Positions 51,814-60,895 of a stretch of 64,000 nt of DNA are shown here, piece after piece. The notes beneath the pieces were generated by a model that worked only from the letters and a program-made list of their open reading frames with translations, did not search any database and was not told the origin of the DNA. How positions within the stretch are numbered: the first letter of the stretch is position 1; every line of letters begins with the position of its first letter. The stretch is from Flavobacteriaceae bacterium (GTDB lineage Bacteria; Bacteroidota; Bacteroidia; Flavobacteriales; Flavobacteriaceae), in the NCBI GenBank assembly GCA_004762155.1, contig SIHP01000003.1, forward strand, positions 248,001 through 312,000, in the 5' to 3' direction. The position numbers and the translations under genes are program-made.

Positions 51814-52431
51814 ATGGATTTTTCTTCAAAATTATTAGAAAACGCAGTAAACGAAGTAAGCAGATTACCAGGTATTGGTAAGCGAACTGCTTTGCGTTTG
51901 GTATTACATTTATTAAAACAACCTAAAGAAAACACAAAGTACTTGGCAGAGGCTTTATCTGTTCTAAGAAATGAAGTGAAATCGTGTAAAAAATGTTATA
52001 ATATTTCAGATACTATTTTGTGTGAAATTTGTGCAAATCCAAATAGAAATGAAGAATTGGTTTGTGTAGTGGAAGATATTAGAGATGTAATGGCAATTGA
52101 AAATACAGGAAGATTTAAAGGTTTGTATCATGTATTAGGAGGTAAAATTTCTCCAATTGAAGGTATTGGACCACAAAATTTACAAATAGATAGTTTGGTA
52201 GAAAAAGTAAAAGACGGCGTTATAAAAGAATTGATCTTTGCGTTAAGTTCAACAATGGAAGGAGATACAACCAACTTTTATATTTTTAAACAAATAGAAA
52301 AATACAAAATAGTAACTTCTACAATTGCAAGAGGAATTGCAGTAGGAGATGAGCTAGAATATGCCGATGAAGTTACCTTAGGTAGAAGTATTATAAACCG
52401 AATTCCTTTTGAACAATCAATAAAAGGTTAA
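51814..52431 (+). CDS. recR: Recombination mediator protein RecR
   Basis: A 205-residue RecR, which helps load RecA in the RecFOR gap-repair pathway. The N-terminal helix-hairpin-helix ([20 protein letters not shown]) is followed by the zinc-binding C4 motif ([16 protein letters not shown] near residues 57-72) and the Toprim domain ([15 protein letters not shown]). The late [21 protein letters not shown] is typical. The gene appears leaderless and monocistronic, ending at a strong hairpin. Confidence 0.96.
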   Translation: MDFSSKLLENAVNEVSRLPGIGKRTALRLVLHLLKQPKENTKYLAEALSVLRNEVKSCKKCYNISDTILCEICANPNRNEELVCVVEDIRDVMAIENTGRFKGLYHVLGGKISPIEGIGPQNLQIDSLVEKVKDGVIKELIFALSSTMEGDTTNFYIFKQIEKYKIVTSTIARGIAVGDELEYADEVTLGRSIINRIPFEQSIKG

Positions 52432-52455
52432 TAGGATATTGTATTTTAATAGTTA

Positions 52456-52494
52456 AACAAAAACAGCTTTGAAACTTCAAAGCTGTTTTTTGTT
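52456..52494 (+). terminator. Terminator of recR
   Basis: AAACAGCTTTGAA (52461-52473) pairs with TTCAAAGCTGTTT (52476-52488) around a two-base turn, followed by TTTGTTTA. It lies 25-30 bp after the recR stop. Confidence 0.9.
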
Positions 52495-52549
52495 TATATA
52501 AGTTTCTTATACAACTTATATATTAATATTTCGTGTGTAATTGATGTTT

Positions 52550-52636
52550 ACGTCTTTGCGATGGAGGAATGGAAGAAACAATCTGCTAAACAAAAACAGA
52601 TAACTTGTCTACATTACATTTCGATCGTAATGACGT
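52550..52636. repeat. Degenerate REP-like inverted element
   Basis: ACGTCTTTGCGAT (52550-52562) is an imperfect inverted repeat of ATCGTAATGACGT (52624-52636), pairing at 11 of 13 positions. The interior has AACAATCTG near 52577-52585. This resembles the GTCATTGCGA...TCGCAATGAC intergenic elements found in many bacteria, here decayed. It appears once in the window. Confidence 0.4.
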
Positions 52637-52692
52637 TTATAAAAAAAACTTACTATAGAAATTTAGATTTAACCCGAAAAAAAATAATTGTA

Positions 52693-54669
52693 TTAATCAG
52701 CTATTGAAATTGAAAAATTATCAATTCTAACATCAGAACCATTTTCTACTGAGTTTACAGCATACAAAGCAACTTCATCTGTAGTAGCAGTAAATTCTAG
52801 TTCTACAATTTGACCACCTCCGTTAGCTTCTTTTATAGAATCGGTATTACTGGTTTGTTTTCCAGTGTATTGAGCAAAAGTATTAGAAGATGTAATTGTA
52901 GCAGTTGAATTAGTATTAGGATGTAATACTCTAAAATCTAATTCACCAATAGTTCCACTATTTTTAATACCATAGTAAAAGGTTAATTTATAGGTCACTC
53001 CAGGAGTAACTTGATCTAATAATTGATAAGCAGTTCTTTGTTCGCCTGGGATATTTGTTAACTTAATAGATCCACCACCTTCATTACCAGCATCATCATA
53101 GGAATCGCTAGAAGAACCTGGTTGTTTTGGGAAATTAGAATTGTACCATCCAAAACATGAGCAGGTATAACTTGCACCATCATATGGAGTTGATTTTATA
53201 GAAAATGTAGGGTTTGTAATTTCAGGAATAGTAATTGGGCTACTGACTATTTCTATAGAGAAATTATCAATTCTTACATCGGAACCATTTTCTATTGAGT
53301 TTACAGCGTATAGCGCTACTTGGTTTGTAGTTGGTGTAAATTCTAATTCTACAACTTGTCCACCACTACTAGATTCTTTTATAGAATCTGAATTATTGGT
53401 TTGTTTTCCTGTGAATTGTGCAACGGTATTAGCATTAGTAACAGTGCTAGGAGAATTAGCATCTGGATGTAAAACTCTAAAATCAAGCTCTCCAATAGTT
53501 CCGCTATTTTTAATAGCATAATAAAAGATTAGCTTGTAGGTAGTTCCTGGAGTAACTTGATTTAATAATTGATAAGCAGTTCTTTGTTCACCTGAGCTAT
53601 TCGTTAATTTAATAGATCCACCACCTTGTGAACCAGGATCATCATTAGAATCACTTGAAGAACCTGGTTGTTTTGAAAAATTAGCATTGTACCAACCAAA
53701 ACATGAACAGTTATAGCTTGCGCCATCGTATGGAGTATCTTTAATAGAGAATGTTGGGTTTAATATTGTTGGTAAGTTACCAGCACCTACAGATATAGCT
53801 GGATACATTTTTAAAATTCCAGAAATATCATCATCAGATAAACCATCTCTTTGATAAGGATAATCAACACTTCCATCTTTTGTGGTTATTGTAGGAGATC
53901 CATTTGAGCTAAATGCATATGGAGGATACATCATAATACTACCAAAATCTAAAGTTTCTGTATATTCATCACCATCATACCATCGTTCTTCATAGGTTCT
54001 AAAATTATGTTCTTTTCCAGATGTAATATTATCAAAGTTTATAATAAGATATTCATCTCTGTCTTTTCTGCTTTGTTCATGCCATAAACCAACTGCATGA
54101 CCAATTTCATGAATAGTATTTCCAGTAGAACAACCACTTGCTAAATTAATATATTGTTGTCCGCCAATTTTTCCTACTGATGAAGAACAACCAGATCCTA
54201 CTTGAAAAGTAATATAATCTTGCGTAGCATCTGTTTTCGGGTAGAAACGTAAGTTGGTGTTTTGTTCCCAATGTAAAATAGCGTCAAAAACTCTATATTG
54301 ATTAGGTAAATCGCTATCGATTTCATAAAAAACCTCATTATTCTCCCATCTAGCAGTAGTTCTCCCTACACTTTTACTAGAGCTGTTTTTATTTTTTAAT
54401 ACTTCAGCGTCTGGTGTAACAATAATATCTCCTTCAAAAATATATTGATTGTCAATTTTTTCAACATCAATATATTCTTCAAAAAAGTTAATACTTACAA
54501 TTTCACCGTCAATAGTACTGGACTCTACAAAAAAAGGATTTGTATTGGTTAGTGTTTCTTGATTTATGGTTGCTATTTCGGAGTCAATGTTATTTTCACA
54601 CGAAGTGAAAAAGATAAAAAGATTTGATACAAGCACCACCTTAATTAAAATTCGAGTTGTTTGATACAT
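52693..54669 (-). CDS. Astacin-like (M12A) zinc metalloprotease lipoprotein with duplicated C-terminal module
   Basis: A 658-residue lipoprotein with an acylated cysteine in FTSC at residue 24. The zinc motif HEIGHAVGLWHEQ (H187, E188, H191, H197) fits the astacin HExxHxxGxxH. The Met-turn is SIMMYPPYA near residue 245. Two near-identical jelly-roll-like modules follow at residues 304-475 and 486-658, each with a CSCFGWYN pair near its start and a RIDNFSI strand at its end. There is no T9SS sorting domain. The N-terminal region before residue 105 may be a propeptide. Its own start codon lies inside an AT-only inverted repeat. Confidence 0.88.
   Translation of the reverse strand: MYQTTRILIKVVLVSNLFIFFTSCENNIDSEIATINQETLTNTNPFFVESSTIDGEIVSINFFEEYIDVEKIDNQYIFEGDIIVTPDAEVLKNKNSSSKSVGRTTARWENNEVFYEIDSDLPNQYRVFDAILHWEQNTNLRFYPKTDATQDYITFQVGSGCSSSVGKIGGQQYINLASGCSTGNTIHEIGHAVGLWHEQSRKDRDEYLIINFDNITSGKEHNFRTYEERWYDGDEYTETLDFGSIMMYPPYAFSSNGSPTITTKDGSVDYPYQRDGLSDDDISGILKMYPAISVGAGNLPTILNPTFSIKDTPYDGASYNCSCFGWYNANFSKQPGSSSDSNDDPGSQGGGSIKLTNSSGEQRTAYQLLNQVTPGTTYKLIFYYAIKNSGTIGELDFRVLHPDANSPSTVTNANTVAQFTGKQTNNSDSIKESSSGGQVVELEFTPTTNQVALYAVNSIENGSDVRIDNFSIEIVSSPITIPEITNPTFSIKSTPYDGASYTCSCFGWYNSNFPKQPGSSSDSYDDAGNEGGGSIKLTNIPGEQRTAYQLLDQVTPGVTYKLTFYYGIKNSGTIGELDFRVLHPNTNSTATITSSNTFAQYTGKQTSNTDSIKEANGGGQIVELEFTATTDEVALYAVNSVENGSDVRIDNFSISIAD
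52696..53214 (-). repeat. Astacin C-terminal module 2 (intragenic duplication)
   Basis: Encodes residues 486-658. Counting by eye, about 136 of 170 aligned residues are identical to module 1 at 53245-53760. The CSCFGWYN segment, the GGGSIKLTN segment and the NGSDVRIDNFSI end are shared. Confidence 0.85.
53245..53760 (-). repeat. Astacin C-terminal module 1 (intragenic duplication)
   Basis: Encodes residues 304-475, the first of two tandem modules about 80% identical in protein. Differences are concentrated around residues 404-413, where the two modules differ at six of ten positions. The 30-bp linker between modules is unique. Confidence 0.85.
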
Positions 54670-54886
54670 AATTTTTTTAACATAAAATTATGTCTTTTAG
54701 TCAAATTAAATCACTGCTAATTTATCCGTTTAGTGTGGTAAATTAACCAAATTATGGTGTTTTTGTAAGTGTTATTGCTGTTTTTAGTTTTCTTTTGGTG
54801 TGTTATTGTAGTTTTTTTTAAGAAATTGTAATTTTAATGAATTGAAGCTGTATTGTTTATGTTAAGTAGTTTCACTAAAGGTAAAA

Positions 54887-55477
54887 TTAACTAAGATCAT
54901 TTTTATCTTCTTTTAGTATTTTCTCCTCGTGCTTGTCCCAACTCTTTTTAGCTCTTATTTTTTTATATAAACGAACACTCATCATTAGTAAAATTGATAC
55001 TAAAAAAATACCAACAACTCCCCAAATCCAATTTATAGCATTTTTTAATACGACTAAAAATACAATAGCAAATAAAATAATAGTAGCAATTTCATTCCAG
55101 ATACGGAGTTTTAAGGCCGAGTATTTAACTTCGTTATTTTGTAATTGTTTAAAAATAATATGACAAGAATATTGATAAAAATATAAAGCCAATACAAAAC
55201 AAAGTTTAACATGCATCCAAGGCATTTTAAGATAAGTAGGGACTTGGTAAAGCATCCAAAAAGCAAAAATACTCGCCAGTATTGCAGATGGCCAGGTAAT
55301 GATGTACCACAAACGCTTTTGCATTAATTTATACTGTGTTTGTAAAATTTCTTTAGCAGGTTCTTCTTTTTTTTCAGCTTCAGTATGATAAATAAATAAC
55401 CGAACCATATAAAATAAACCAGCAAACCAGGTAACTACAAAAATTATATGTAATGCTTTTATGTATAAAAAATCCAT
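54887..55477 (-). CDS. hemJ: Protoporphyrinogen oxidase HemJ
   Basis: A 196-residue membrane protein starting at the ATG at 55477. The longer frame begins with TTG at 55507 and adds ten polar residues with no support. The opening DFLYIKALHIIFVVTWFAGLFYMVRLFIYH is the HemJ signature, with the conserved histidine, WFAGL and R/YH that follow. Five or so helices follow. HemJ converts protoporphyrinogen IX to protoporphyrin IX with an unknown electron acceptor. It lies 54 bp after hemH, the next enzyme in the pathway, on the same strand. Confidence 0.9.
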   Translation of the reverse strand: MDFLYIKALHIIFVVTWFAGLFYMVRLFIYHTEAEKKEEPAKEILQTQYKLMQKRLWYIITWPSAILASIFAFWMLYQVPTYLKMPWMHVKLCFVLALYFYQYSCHIIFKQLQNNEVKYSALKLRIWNEIATIILFAIVFLVVLKNAINWIWGVVGIFLVSILLMMSVRLYKKIRAKKSWDKHEEKILKEDKNDLS

Positions 55478-55531
55478 TTTTTTATTTTTAGTATAAATTA
55501 TTATCAAACAGTAAAAAAAAATAACAAAGAA

Positions 55532-56551
55532 TTAGCTCTTAGAAAATTCATTAATCCATCCAGCTAAAACATCAATCCATTCATCATTATCATTAATACA
55601 AGGAACAGTATAAAATTCTTCTCCACCAGCTTCTATGAATTCTTCTTTACCTTCCATAGCTATTTCTTCTAAGGTTTCTAAACAATCTGAAACAAAGGCA
55701 GGAGTAACAATGGCTAGTTTTTTTACACCTTCAACTTCTGCTTTTTTAACAATTGTTCTATCGGTATAAGGTTGTAACCAAGGATCAACACCTAAACGAG
55801 ATTGAAAAGAAGTAGAAACTGTATTTTCATCCAAACCTAATTCGGAAATTACGTTTTTTGTAGTTTGATAACACTGATGACGGTAACAAAATTCGTGAGC
55901 TTTAGAAGGCGTGTTACAACAGCTTCCATCTATTTTACAATGAGATTTTGTAATATCTGATTTTCTAATATGTCGTTCTGGAACTCCATGGTAAGAAAAT
56001 AATAAATGATCATAATTTTTATCAGCTAAATAGTCTTTAATGCTATTAGATAAAGCCTTTATGTATTCTGATTTTTGATAAAATGCTGCAACATCAGTAA
56101 TTTTCATATCTGGAAAAAATTCCGAGCGTAACTCTTCAGCTAAAACAACAATAGTTTCAGTAGTTGCCATAGCAAATTGCGGATATAAAGGAATTAATTG
56201 TACATCTCTAACACCTTTATCATATAATTCTTGTAATCCTTTTTTAATAGACATACTACCATAACGCATTGCTAAACCAATAGGAAGTTCAGTTTTAGTT
56301 TGCACTTTAGCTTGAAGTCTTTCAGATAGAACAATTAAAGGAGAACCATCTTTCCACCAGATCTTTTTATAAGCTGCAGCAGATTTTTTTGGACGTGTAT
56401 TTAAAATAATTCCTTTTACTAAAAATGAACGAAACCAATACGGAACGTCAATAACACGTTCGTCCATTAAAAATTCGCCTAAGTATTTTTTTACATCTTT
56501 TGGATCTGTACTTTCTGGTGATCCTAAATTTACTAATAAAACTCCTTTCAT
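55532..56551 (-). CDS. hemH: Ferrochelatase
   Basis: A 339-residue ferrochelatase, inserting iron into protoporphyrin IX. It starts GVLLVNLGSPESTDPKDVKKYL. The catalytic histidine lies in LLFSYHGVPERHIRKSD near residue 185, and a late EEIAMEGKEEF segment supplies the acidic residues. A CCNTPSKAHEFCYRHQC stretch has cysteines unlike most Gram-negative versions and could hold an iron-sulfur cluster; the ligands are not proven. It is 54 bp upstream of hemJ and 10 bp downstream of the orphan at 56562. Confidence 0.93.
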   Translation of the reverse strand: MKGVLLVNLGSPESTDPKDVKKYLGEFLMDERVIDVPYWFRSFLVKGIILNTRPKKSAAAYKKIWWKDGSPLIVLSERLQAKVQTKTELPIGLAMRYGSMSIKKGLQELYDKGVRDVQLIPLYPQFAMATTETIVVLAEELRSEFFPDMKITDVAAFYQKSEYIKALSNSIKDYLADKNYDHLLFSYHGVPERHIRKSDITKSHCKIDGSCCNTPSKAHEFCYRHQCYQTTKNVISELGLDENTVSTSFQSRLGVDPWLQPYTDRTIVKKAEVEGVKKLAIVTPAFVSDCLETLEEIAMEGKEEFIEAGGEEFYTVPCINDNDEWIDVLAGWINEFSKS

Positions 56552-56561
56552 TATTTATGCT

Positions 56562-57155
56562 TTACTTACAAACCCAAGTATAGAATTTATCTTTACCAAT
56601 GGTGTTTTTGTTAATTTTTTTTAATTCAATTTTTTTAGCAAGAACTAAATTTGTTAATATTTTTCTGTTATATTCTCTATAGCAATCAAAATTTAAAACA
56701 TCGTTTTTAGTTATTATAATATAAGAAAACCTATATTTTTTTTGTGTTTTTATATCTTCTTTAGATAATGATATATCTTGATAAACGTATAATTTAGCGG
56801 CTTTATTTTTCCAATCTAAAAGAGCTTTTTTTCTAGAAATAGAACAATTAGAAATCATAGAGATTGTTTTTGGCCTTTTCATTTTTGTAAATGAATGCTT
56901 GTAGGTGTAATTTTTTATGATACTATCGTTTAAATAAAACTCCAAAAGATATTGTTGTTGAGGTTTTTCAATTTTTAATTGAAAATAACCAAAATCATCT
57001 AATACTGTTTTGTTTATAAAGTCTTTTACTTTAATTTCTATTAAAGGAAATTGCTTATTAAAACATTCAGAAATAATTACTTTTCCTCTAATTAATTCTT
57101 GAGATTGAATAATTAAGGGCAGTAAAAATAATATAAATGCTAAGTTTTTTCTCAT
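56562..57155 (-). CDS. Exported orphan protein (carboxypeptidase-regulatory-like start)
   Basis: A 197-residue protein with a signal peptide (NLAFILFLLPLIIQSQ). Residues 20-95 have the pattern of a carboxypeptidase-D regulatory-like beta-sandwich: LIRGKVIISE, IEIKVKDFINKTVLDDFGYFQLKI and YLLEFYLND. The rest is Lys-rich and unrecognised. It starts 14 bp after the TrmH gene and ends 10 bp before hemH, so it could be on the same transcript as both. No role in heme synthesis is evident. Confidence 0.6.
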   Translation of the reverse strand: MRKNLAFILFLLPLIIQSQELIRGKVIISECFNKQFPLIEIKVKDFINKTVLDDFGYFQLKIEKPQQQYLLEFYLNDSIIKNYTYKHSFTKMKRPKTISMISNCSISRKKALLDWKNKAAKLYVYQDISLSKEDIKTQKKYRFSYIIITKNDVLNFDCYREYNRKILTNLVLAKKIELKKINKNTIGKDKFYTWVCK

Positions 57156-57169
57156 TAAATTAAAAAGAC

Positions 57170-57676
57170 TTATTGGGTTTTCAATTGATTTGTAACTTCA
57201 TATAATGTAATGGCTAAACTATGAATTACATTAATAGATGAATTTCTTCCATACATTGGAATTGCAACCGTAGCATCTAATAAATCTACATTTTTAATTC
57301 CATGCCTTTCGCTACCCAAAAGTAACACGATTTTTTCTGGGACTGTAAAATTAAAATCTTGAATATTTATACTCTTATCAGTAACTTCTATACCAATTAT
57401 TGTATTTCCTTCTTCCTTTAATTTTAAAATAAGTCCATCAAAATCGTTATACTGTTCATGGTCAATTTGATTAAGAGTGTTTCTGGCAGTTTTTTTTACA
57501 ATTCTGTTATCCATTTTCGGAGAACTTTCATGTAAATATATTTTTTGTACTCCAAAACTTTCAGAAATACGAAAACACATTCCAATGTTTTCAGGTGTAC
57601 GTATAGCATCACAAACAATTGTTATAGGAAATTGTTGTTGTTCGTTATCTATTTCGTAATGTGTTAGTTGTTTCAT
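57170..57676 (-). CDS. TrmH/SpoU-family RNA 2'-O-methyltransferase
   Basis: A 168-residue knotted methyltransferase. The three SPOUT motifs are present: ICDAIRTPENIGMCFR-like VCDAIRTPENIGMCFRISE near residue 22, LLLGSERHGI near residue 122 and IPMYGRNSSINVIHSLAI near residue 144. It methylates ribose in rRNA or tRNA, probably tRNA given its small size. It begins one base before the preceding stop, so it follows the hydrolase gene in a tight run. Confidence 0.9.
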   Translation of the reverse strand: MKQLTHYEIDNEQQQFPITIVCDAIRTPENIGMCFRISESFGVQKIYLHESSPKMDNRIVKKTARNTLNQIDHEQYNDFDGLILKLKEEGNTIIGIEVTDKSINIQDFNFTVPEKIVLLLGSERHGIKNVDLLDATVAIPMYGRNSSINVIHSLAITLYEVTNQLKTQ

Positions 57677-58525
57677 TTAATTTTGTAAATCTTGTAAAAA
57701 CTCTTTCCAAATAGAGTCTTTAAATTGTTTTCTAAAAAAACCAAAATGTCCAATTTCTTGTACTTTATAATCTTTTGGTAATAAGTGTTTTCTAGTTGTA
57801 ATAGCGTTTGTGTATGTATTCGTTAACCAGTCAACTGCTTTTTTAGGTGCAAATTTATCATTTGTACAGCTATAAGCTGTTATTTTTTTTGTGATTTGAT
57901 GATGATATTTTTCAGTAAGTATTTTTTTACTAAAATAATATTCTTTTTGTTTAGACCATTTGCTAAATTCCTTAGCGACACTTTTAGGTAAGTTTTCCAT
58001 TTTTATGAATAATTTACTTGGTAAATATTTAAACATAGATGTAAAGAAAGGAAAAATTATAAACCAATTAAAATAGACTTTCACTTTATTAAAACCTTTC
58101 CAAAAAGAATAATGATTGCTTTGAGAAGCTACTAAAATAGTATGATGAATCAATTTGTTTGAAGGAACTAAACCTAGTAATTGTCCACCTAAACTGTGGC
58201 CAATACAATTTATCTTTTTTGTAGGGTGAAGTTTTTTAATATGTTTAAAAACACTTTCTATGTCGTTTGTGGCCCAATTAGAAAGTGTTGTGTCAAATTT
58301 TGTAAGCGGTACTGTTTTAGATTTTCCAATCCCACTATAATCAAAAGTATAAACGGTATAATTGTGTTGTTGTAGGAAGCTAGCTAATTTATAGTAATAG
58401 TTTTGTAAAACACCTGTAGCAGATAAAATAACAACAACAGATTCGGTTTTATCAGCTAAAAATTCTGTAGCAACTAAAGAATAATTAAGAGGAGTTTTTA
58501 TATTGAATTGTTTACATGTTTTCAT
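57677..58525 (-). CDS. Alpha/beta hydrolase
   Basis: A 282-residue serine hydrolase. The nucleophile elbow CIGHSLGGQLLGL is near residue 106. An oxyanion-forming YSGIGKS lies near residue 66, and the late HFGFFRKQF segment near residue 262 supplies the histidine. The segment KKILTEKYHHQITKKITAYSCTNDKFAPKKAVD suits the acid residue. No substrate can be named. It starts 6 bp after the stop of the AraC-type gene and abuts the TrmH gene. Confidence 0.88.
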   Translation of the reverse strand: MKTCKQFNIKTPLNYSLVATEFLADKTESVVVILSATGVLQNYYYKLASFLQQHNYTVYTFDYSGIGKSKTVPLTKFDTTLSNWATNDIESVFKHIKKLHPTKKINCIGHSLGGQLLGLVPSNKLIHHTILVASQSNHYSFWKGFNKVKVYFNWFIIFPFFTSMFKYLPSKLFIKMENLPKSVAKEFSKWSKQKEYYFSKKILTEKYHHQITKKITAYSCTNDKFAPKKAVDWLTNTYTNAITTRKHLLPKDYKVQEIGHFGFFRKQFKDSIWKEFLQDLQN

Positions 58526-58531
58526 TTCATT

Positions 58532-59419
58532 TTATCCATTATTTAGTGATAAAATGTATTGTTTAGGTGTAGTGCCAAACTTCTTTTTAAAAGCGGCAAT
58601 AAAATGACTAGCTGTGCTGTAACCAATTTGCAAACCAACTTCGTTTACATTATGTTGATTGCTTTCTAGTAATTTACGAGCATGTTCCATTTTATAGTTA
58701 AATAGAAAACTGTAAACAGTATCTCCATAAATTTGTTTAAAACCTTCTTTCAATTTCTTCAAATTGATACCAACTTCATTTGCTAATTCATTTAGCGTTG
58801 GAGGTTCTGTCATGCGAGCAATAATAATGTCTTTCGCTTTTCTAATTTTAGTAACATCGCGTTCATCAACTAAAAACGGACAATATTCTCCACCTGAGGT
58901 TTCATCTTTATGAAACTGTAAGCTTAATAATTCATAAATCTTACCTCTAATATATAAGTCTTTAATAGAGCTGTTAATGTTTGCGTTTAATATCTGTTGC
59001 AATACAATTAATACAGTAGGTTTTATAACAGAATCATCATAGTATTTTCTATTTCTATTATCATCACTTAAAAAAGGAATATAACCTGCTTCTTTTGAAA
59101 ATAATGAATGAAACTTCTTTATAGAAACCAAAAGTGATACTAAAGTTGTTTTGGGTCTTATTTCTAAATTAATAGGAAGCTTTTGTTGCGGATTATATAG
59201 TAAAATGGAATGCTCATCTAAAACATCTAAAGAGTAATTCCCGCCATTAAAATTGAATTTACAATTCCCTCGTACACAGAAATGTAACTGAATAAAAGTA
59301 TTGTCAATATCACGCTCAAAATGTTGTTTCTTATCGCTATTGTTTTCAAACTCAAGTAATAAAAAGTCGTTTTCTAAATTTGTTTCGTTAAAAGTACTTT
59401 GTGCGATATTTTCTAACAT
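58532..59419 (-). CDS. AraC-family transcriptional regulator
   Basis: A 295-residue regulator. The C-terminal AraC DNA-binding domain shows TLNELANEVGINLKKLKEGFKQIYG (first helix-turn-helix) and VNEVGLQIGYSTASHFIAAFKKKFG (second) near residues 200-285. The N-terminal 150 residues are a beta-rich ligand domain of the AraC type (IQLHFCVRGNCKFNFNGGNYSLDVLDEHS). It is divergent from hemA with a 213-bp gap, suggesting but not proving control of heme genes. A TACTTTTG box lies 77 nt upstream. Confidence 0.9.
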   Translation of the reverse strand: MLENIAQSTFNETNLENDFLLLEFENNSDKKQHFERDIDNTFIQLHFCVRGNCKFNFNGGNYSLDVLDEHSILLYNPQQKLPINLEIRPKTTLVSLLVSIKKFHSLFSKEAGYIPFLSDDNRNRKYYDDSVIKPTVLIVLQQILNANINSSIKDLYIRGKIYELLSLQFHKDETSGGEYCPFLVDERDVTKIRKAKDIIIARMTEPPTLNELANEVGINLKKLKEGFKQIYGDTVYSFLFNYKMEHARKLLESNQHNVNEVGLQIGYSTASHFIAAFKKKFGTTPKQYILSLNNG

Positions 59420-59495
59420 AAAAAGGAATACGTTTAAAATGGTTTTTATTTAGATTGATTCTATATTGATACTTCTCCTATAATTGGTTTTACTG

Positions 59496-59503
59496 CAAAA
59501 GTA
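59496..59503 (-). promoter_or_regulatory. -7 promoter box (TACTTTTG) of the AraC-type gene
   Basis: The minus strand reads TACTTTTG, a match to TAnnTTTG, 77 nt upstream of the ATG at 59419. Confidence 0.35.
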
Positions 59504-59597
59504 CACATTTTCAATAGTTTTAAGATAAAAATAAGGTGGAAAACTTCAATCGACATTTTAAGTTCTTCAAGCGATACTTTTATCAAATACAAGTTTA

Positions 59598-59605
59598 TAT
59601 TTTTG
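59598..59605 (+). promoter_or_regulatory. -7 promoter box (TATTTTTG) of hemA
   Basis: TATTTTTG, 27 nt upstream of the hemA ATG at 59633. It and the AraC-gene box (59496-59503) are about 95 bp apart in the divergent gap. Confidence 0.45.
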
Positions 59606-59632
59606 TCGTGATTATTTATCATTACCTAATTA

Positions 59633-60895
59633 ATGTCAATTAAAAATACGACCTTTTATAATATTGGTGTAAGCTACGTTAAAACGGATGCACAAACTAG
59701 AGGAAGGTTTTCTTTATCAGAAGAAAATCAAACTTTACTTTTAAAAGAAGCTAAGAAAGAAGGCTTTGAAGGTGTTTTTGTTTTATCAACTTGTAATAGA
59801 ACAGAAATTTCTGGTTTTGCAGAACATCCTTTTCAATTAATTAATTTACTGTGTAAGTTTTCTGAAGGAACTGTTGAAGAATTTGCTAGAGTTTTATATG
59901 TAAATAAAGCAAAAGAAGCAATTCATCATTTGTTTAGAATGGGAACAGGTTTGGATAGTCAAATTTTAGGAGATTATGAAATCGTTGGTCAGTTAAAACA
60001 AGCTTTTAAAAAAGCTAAAAAATTAGCAACAACCAATGCTTATATAGAACGTTTGTTAAATGCTATTTTACAAGCTAGTAAAGAAGTTAAAAATAAAACA
60101 AAACTAAGTTCAGGTACTACATCTGTATCATATGCATCAGTGCAATACATCATTAAAAATTTGCCAAATTATAACAGTAAAAATGTTTTAATTTATGGTT
60201 TAGGTAAAATGGGTAAGCATACTTGTAAAAATTTAGCAGAATACACAGAAAATAAAACAGTATCATTAATCAATAGAACTGAAACTAAGGTTGATGATTT
60301 TATAAAAGAACATTCAGAAATAAGAAAGGCTAATTATACTGATTTAACTTTAGAAATAGAAAAAACAGATGTTTTGGTTGTTTCTACAGGTGCAGATGTT
60401 CCAACGATAACAAAAGAACATATTGATAAAGAAAAAGAATTATTAATTCTAGATTTATCAATGCCAGAAAATGTTTCAAAGGAAGTAAAAGAATTACCAA
60501 ACATAACTTTAGTTAATGTTGATGAGCTTTCAAAAATTACTGATGAAACATTAGCAATACGTAAACAAGAAGTTCCGTTTGCGGAAGCTATCATAGAAAA
60601 GCACAAAGAAGATTTTAACGAATGGTTAAATCATAGAAGATTTACACCAGCTATTAATGCTTTAAAACAATCGTTAGAAACTATTCAGCAAAACGAAATA
60701 AACTTCCACAAGAAAAAAATAGATAATTTTGATGAAGAACAAGCAGCTGCTATTACATCGAGATTTATTCAGAAAATAACTACACAGTTTGTAAAACATT
60801 TAAAATCAGAAGATACGTCTGTTAACCAGAGTATACAAGTGATGACTAAAGTGTTTGGAACAACTATAGAAACCATAGATGCAGAAAATAATTAG
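59633..60895 (+). CDS. hemA: Glutamyl-tRNA reductase
   Basis: A 420-residue GluTR that reduces glutamyl-tRNA to glutamate-1-semialdehyde, the first committed step of the C5 heme pathway. The catalytic cysteine is in VLSTCNRTEISGF near residue 50. NADPH-binding GLGKMGKHTCKNL follows near residue 189, and the C-terminal dimerisation helix closes it. Its 3' end overlaps the next gene by 17 bp. It leads the heme operon hemA-hemCD-hemB-hemL. Confidence 0.96.
   Translation: MSIKNTTFYNIGVSYVKTDAQTRGRFSLSEENQTLLLKEAKKEGFEGVFVLSTCNRTEISGFAEHPFQLINLLCKFSEGTVEEFARVLYVNKAKEAIHHLFRMGTGLDSQILGDYEIVGQLKQAFKKAKKLATTNAYIERLLNAILQASKEVKNKTKLSSGTTSVSYASVQYIIKNLPNYNSKNVLIYGLGKMGKHTCKNLAEYTENKTVSLINRTETKVDDFIKEHSEIRKANYTDLTLEIEKTDVLVVSTGADVPTITKEHIDKEKELLILDLSMPENVSKEVKELPNITLVNVDELSKITDETLAIRKQEVPFAEAIIEKHKEDFNEWLNHRRFTPAINALKQSLETIQQNEINFHKKKIDNFDEEQAAAITSRFIQKITTQFVKHLKSEDTSVNQSIQVMTKVFGTTIETIDAENN

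Noticed and set aside
54667..54692. Start-codon-sequestering hairpin in the astacin mRNA
   Set aside because: The 9-bp arms are almost only A and T in an AT-rich gap, so a chance match cannot be excluded.
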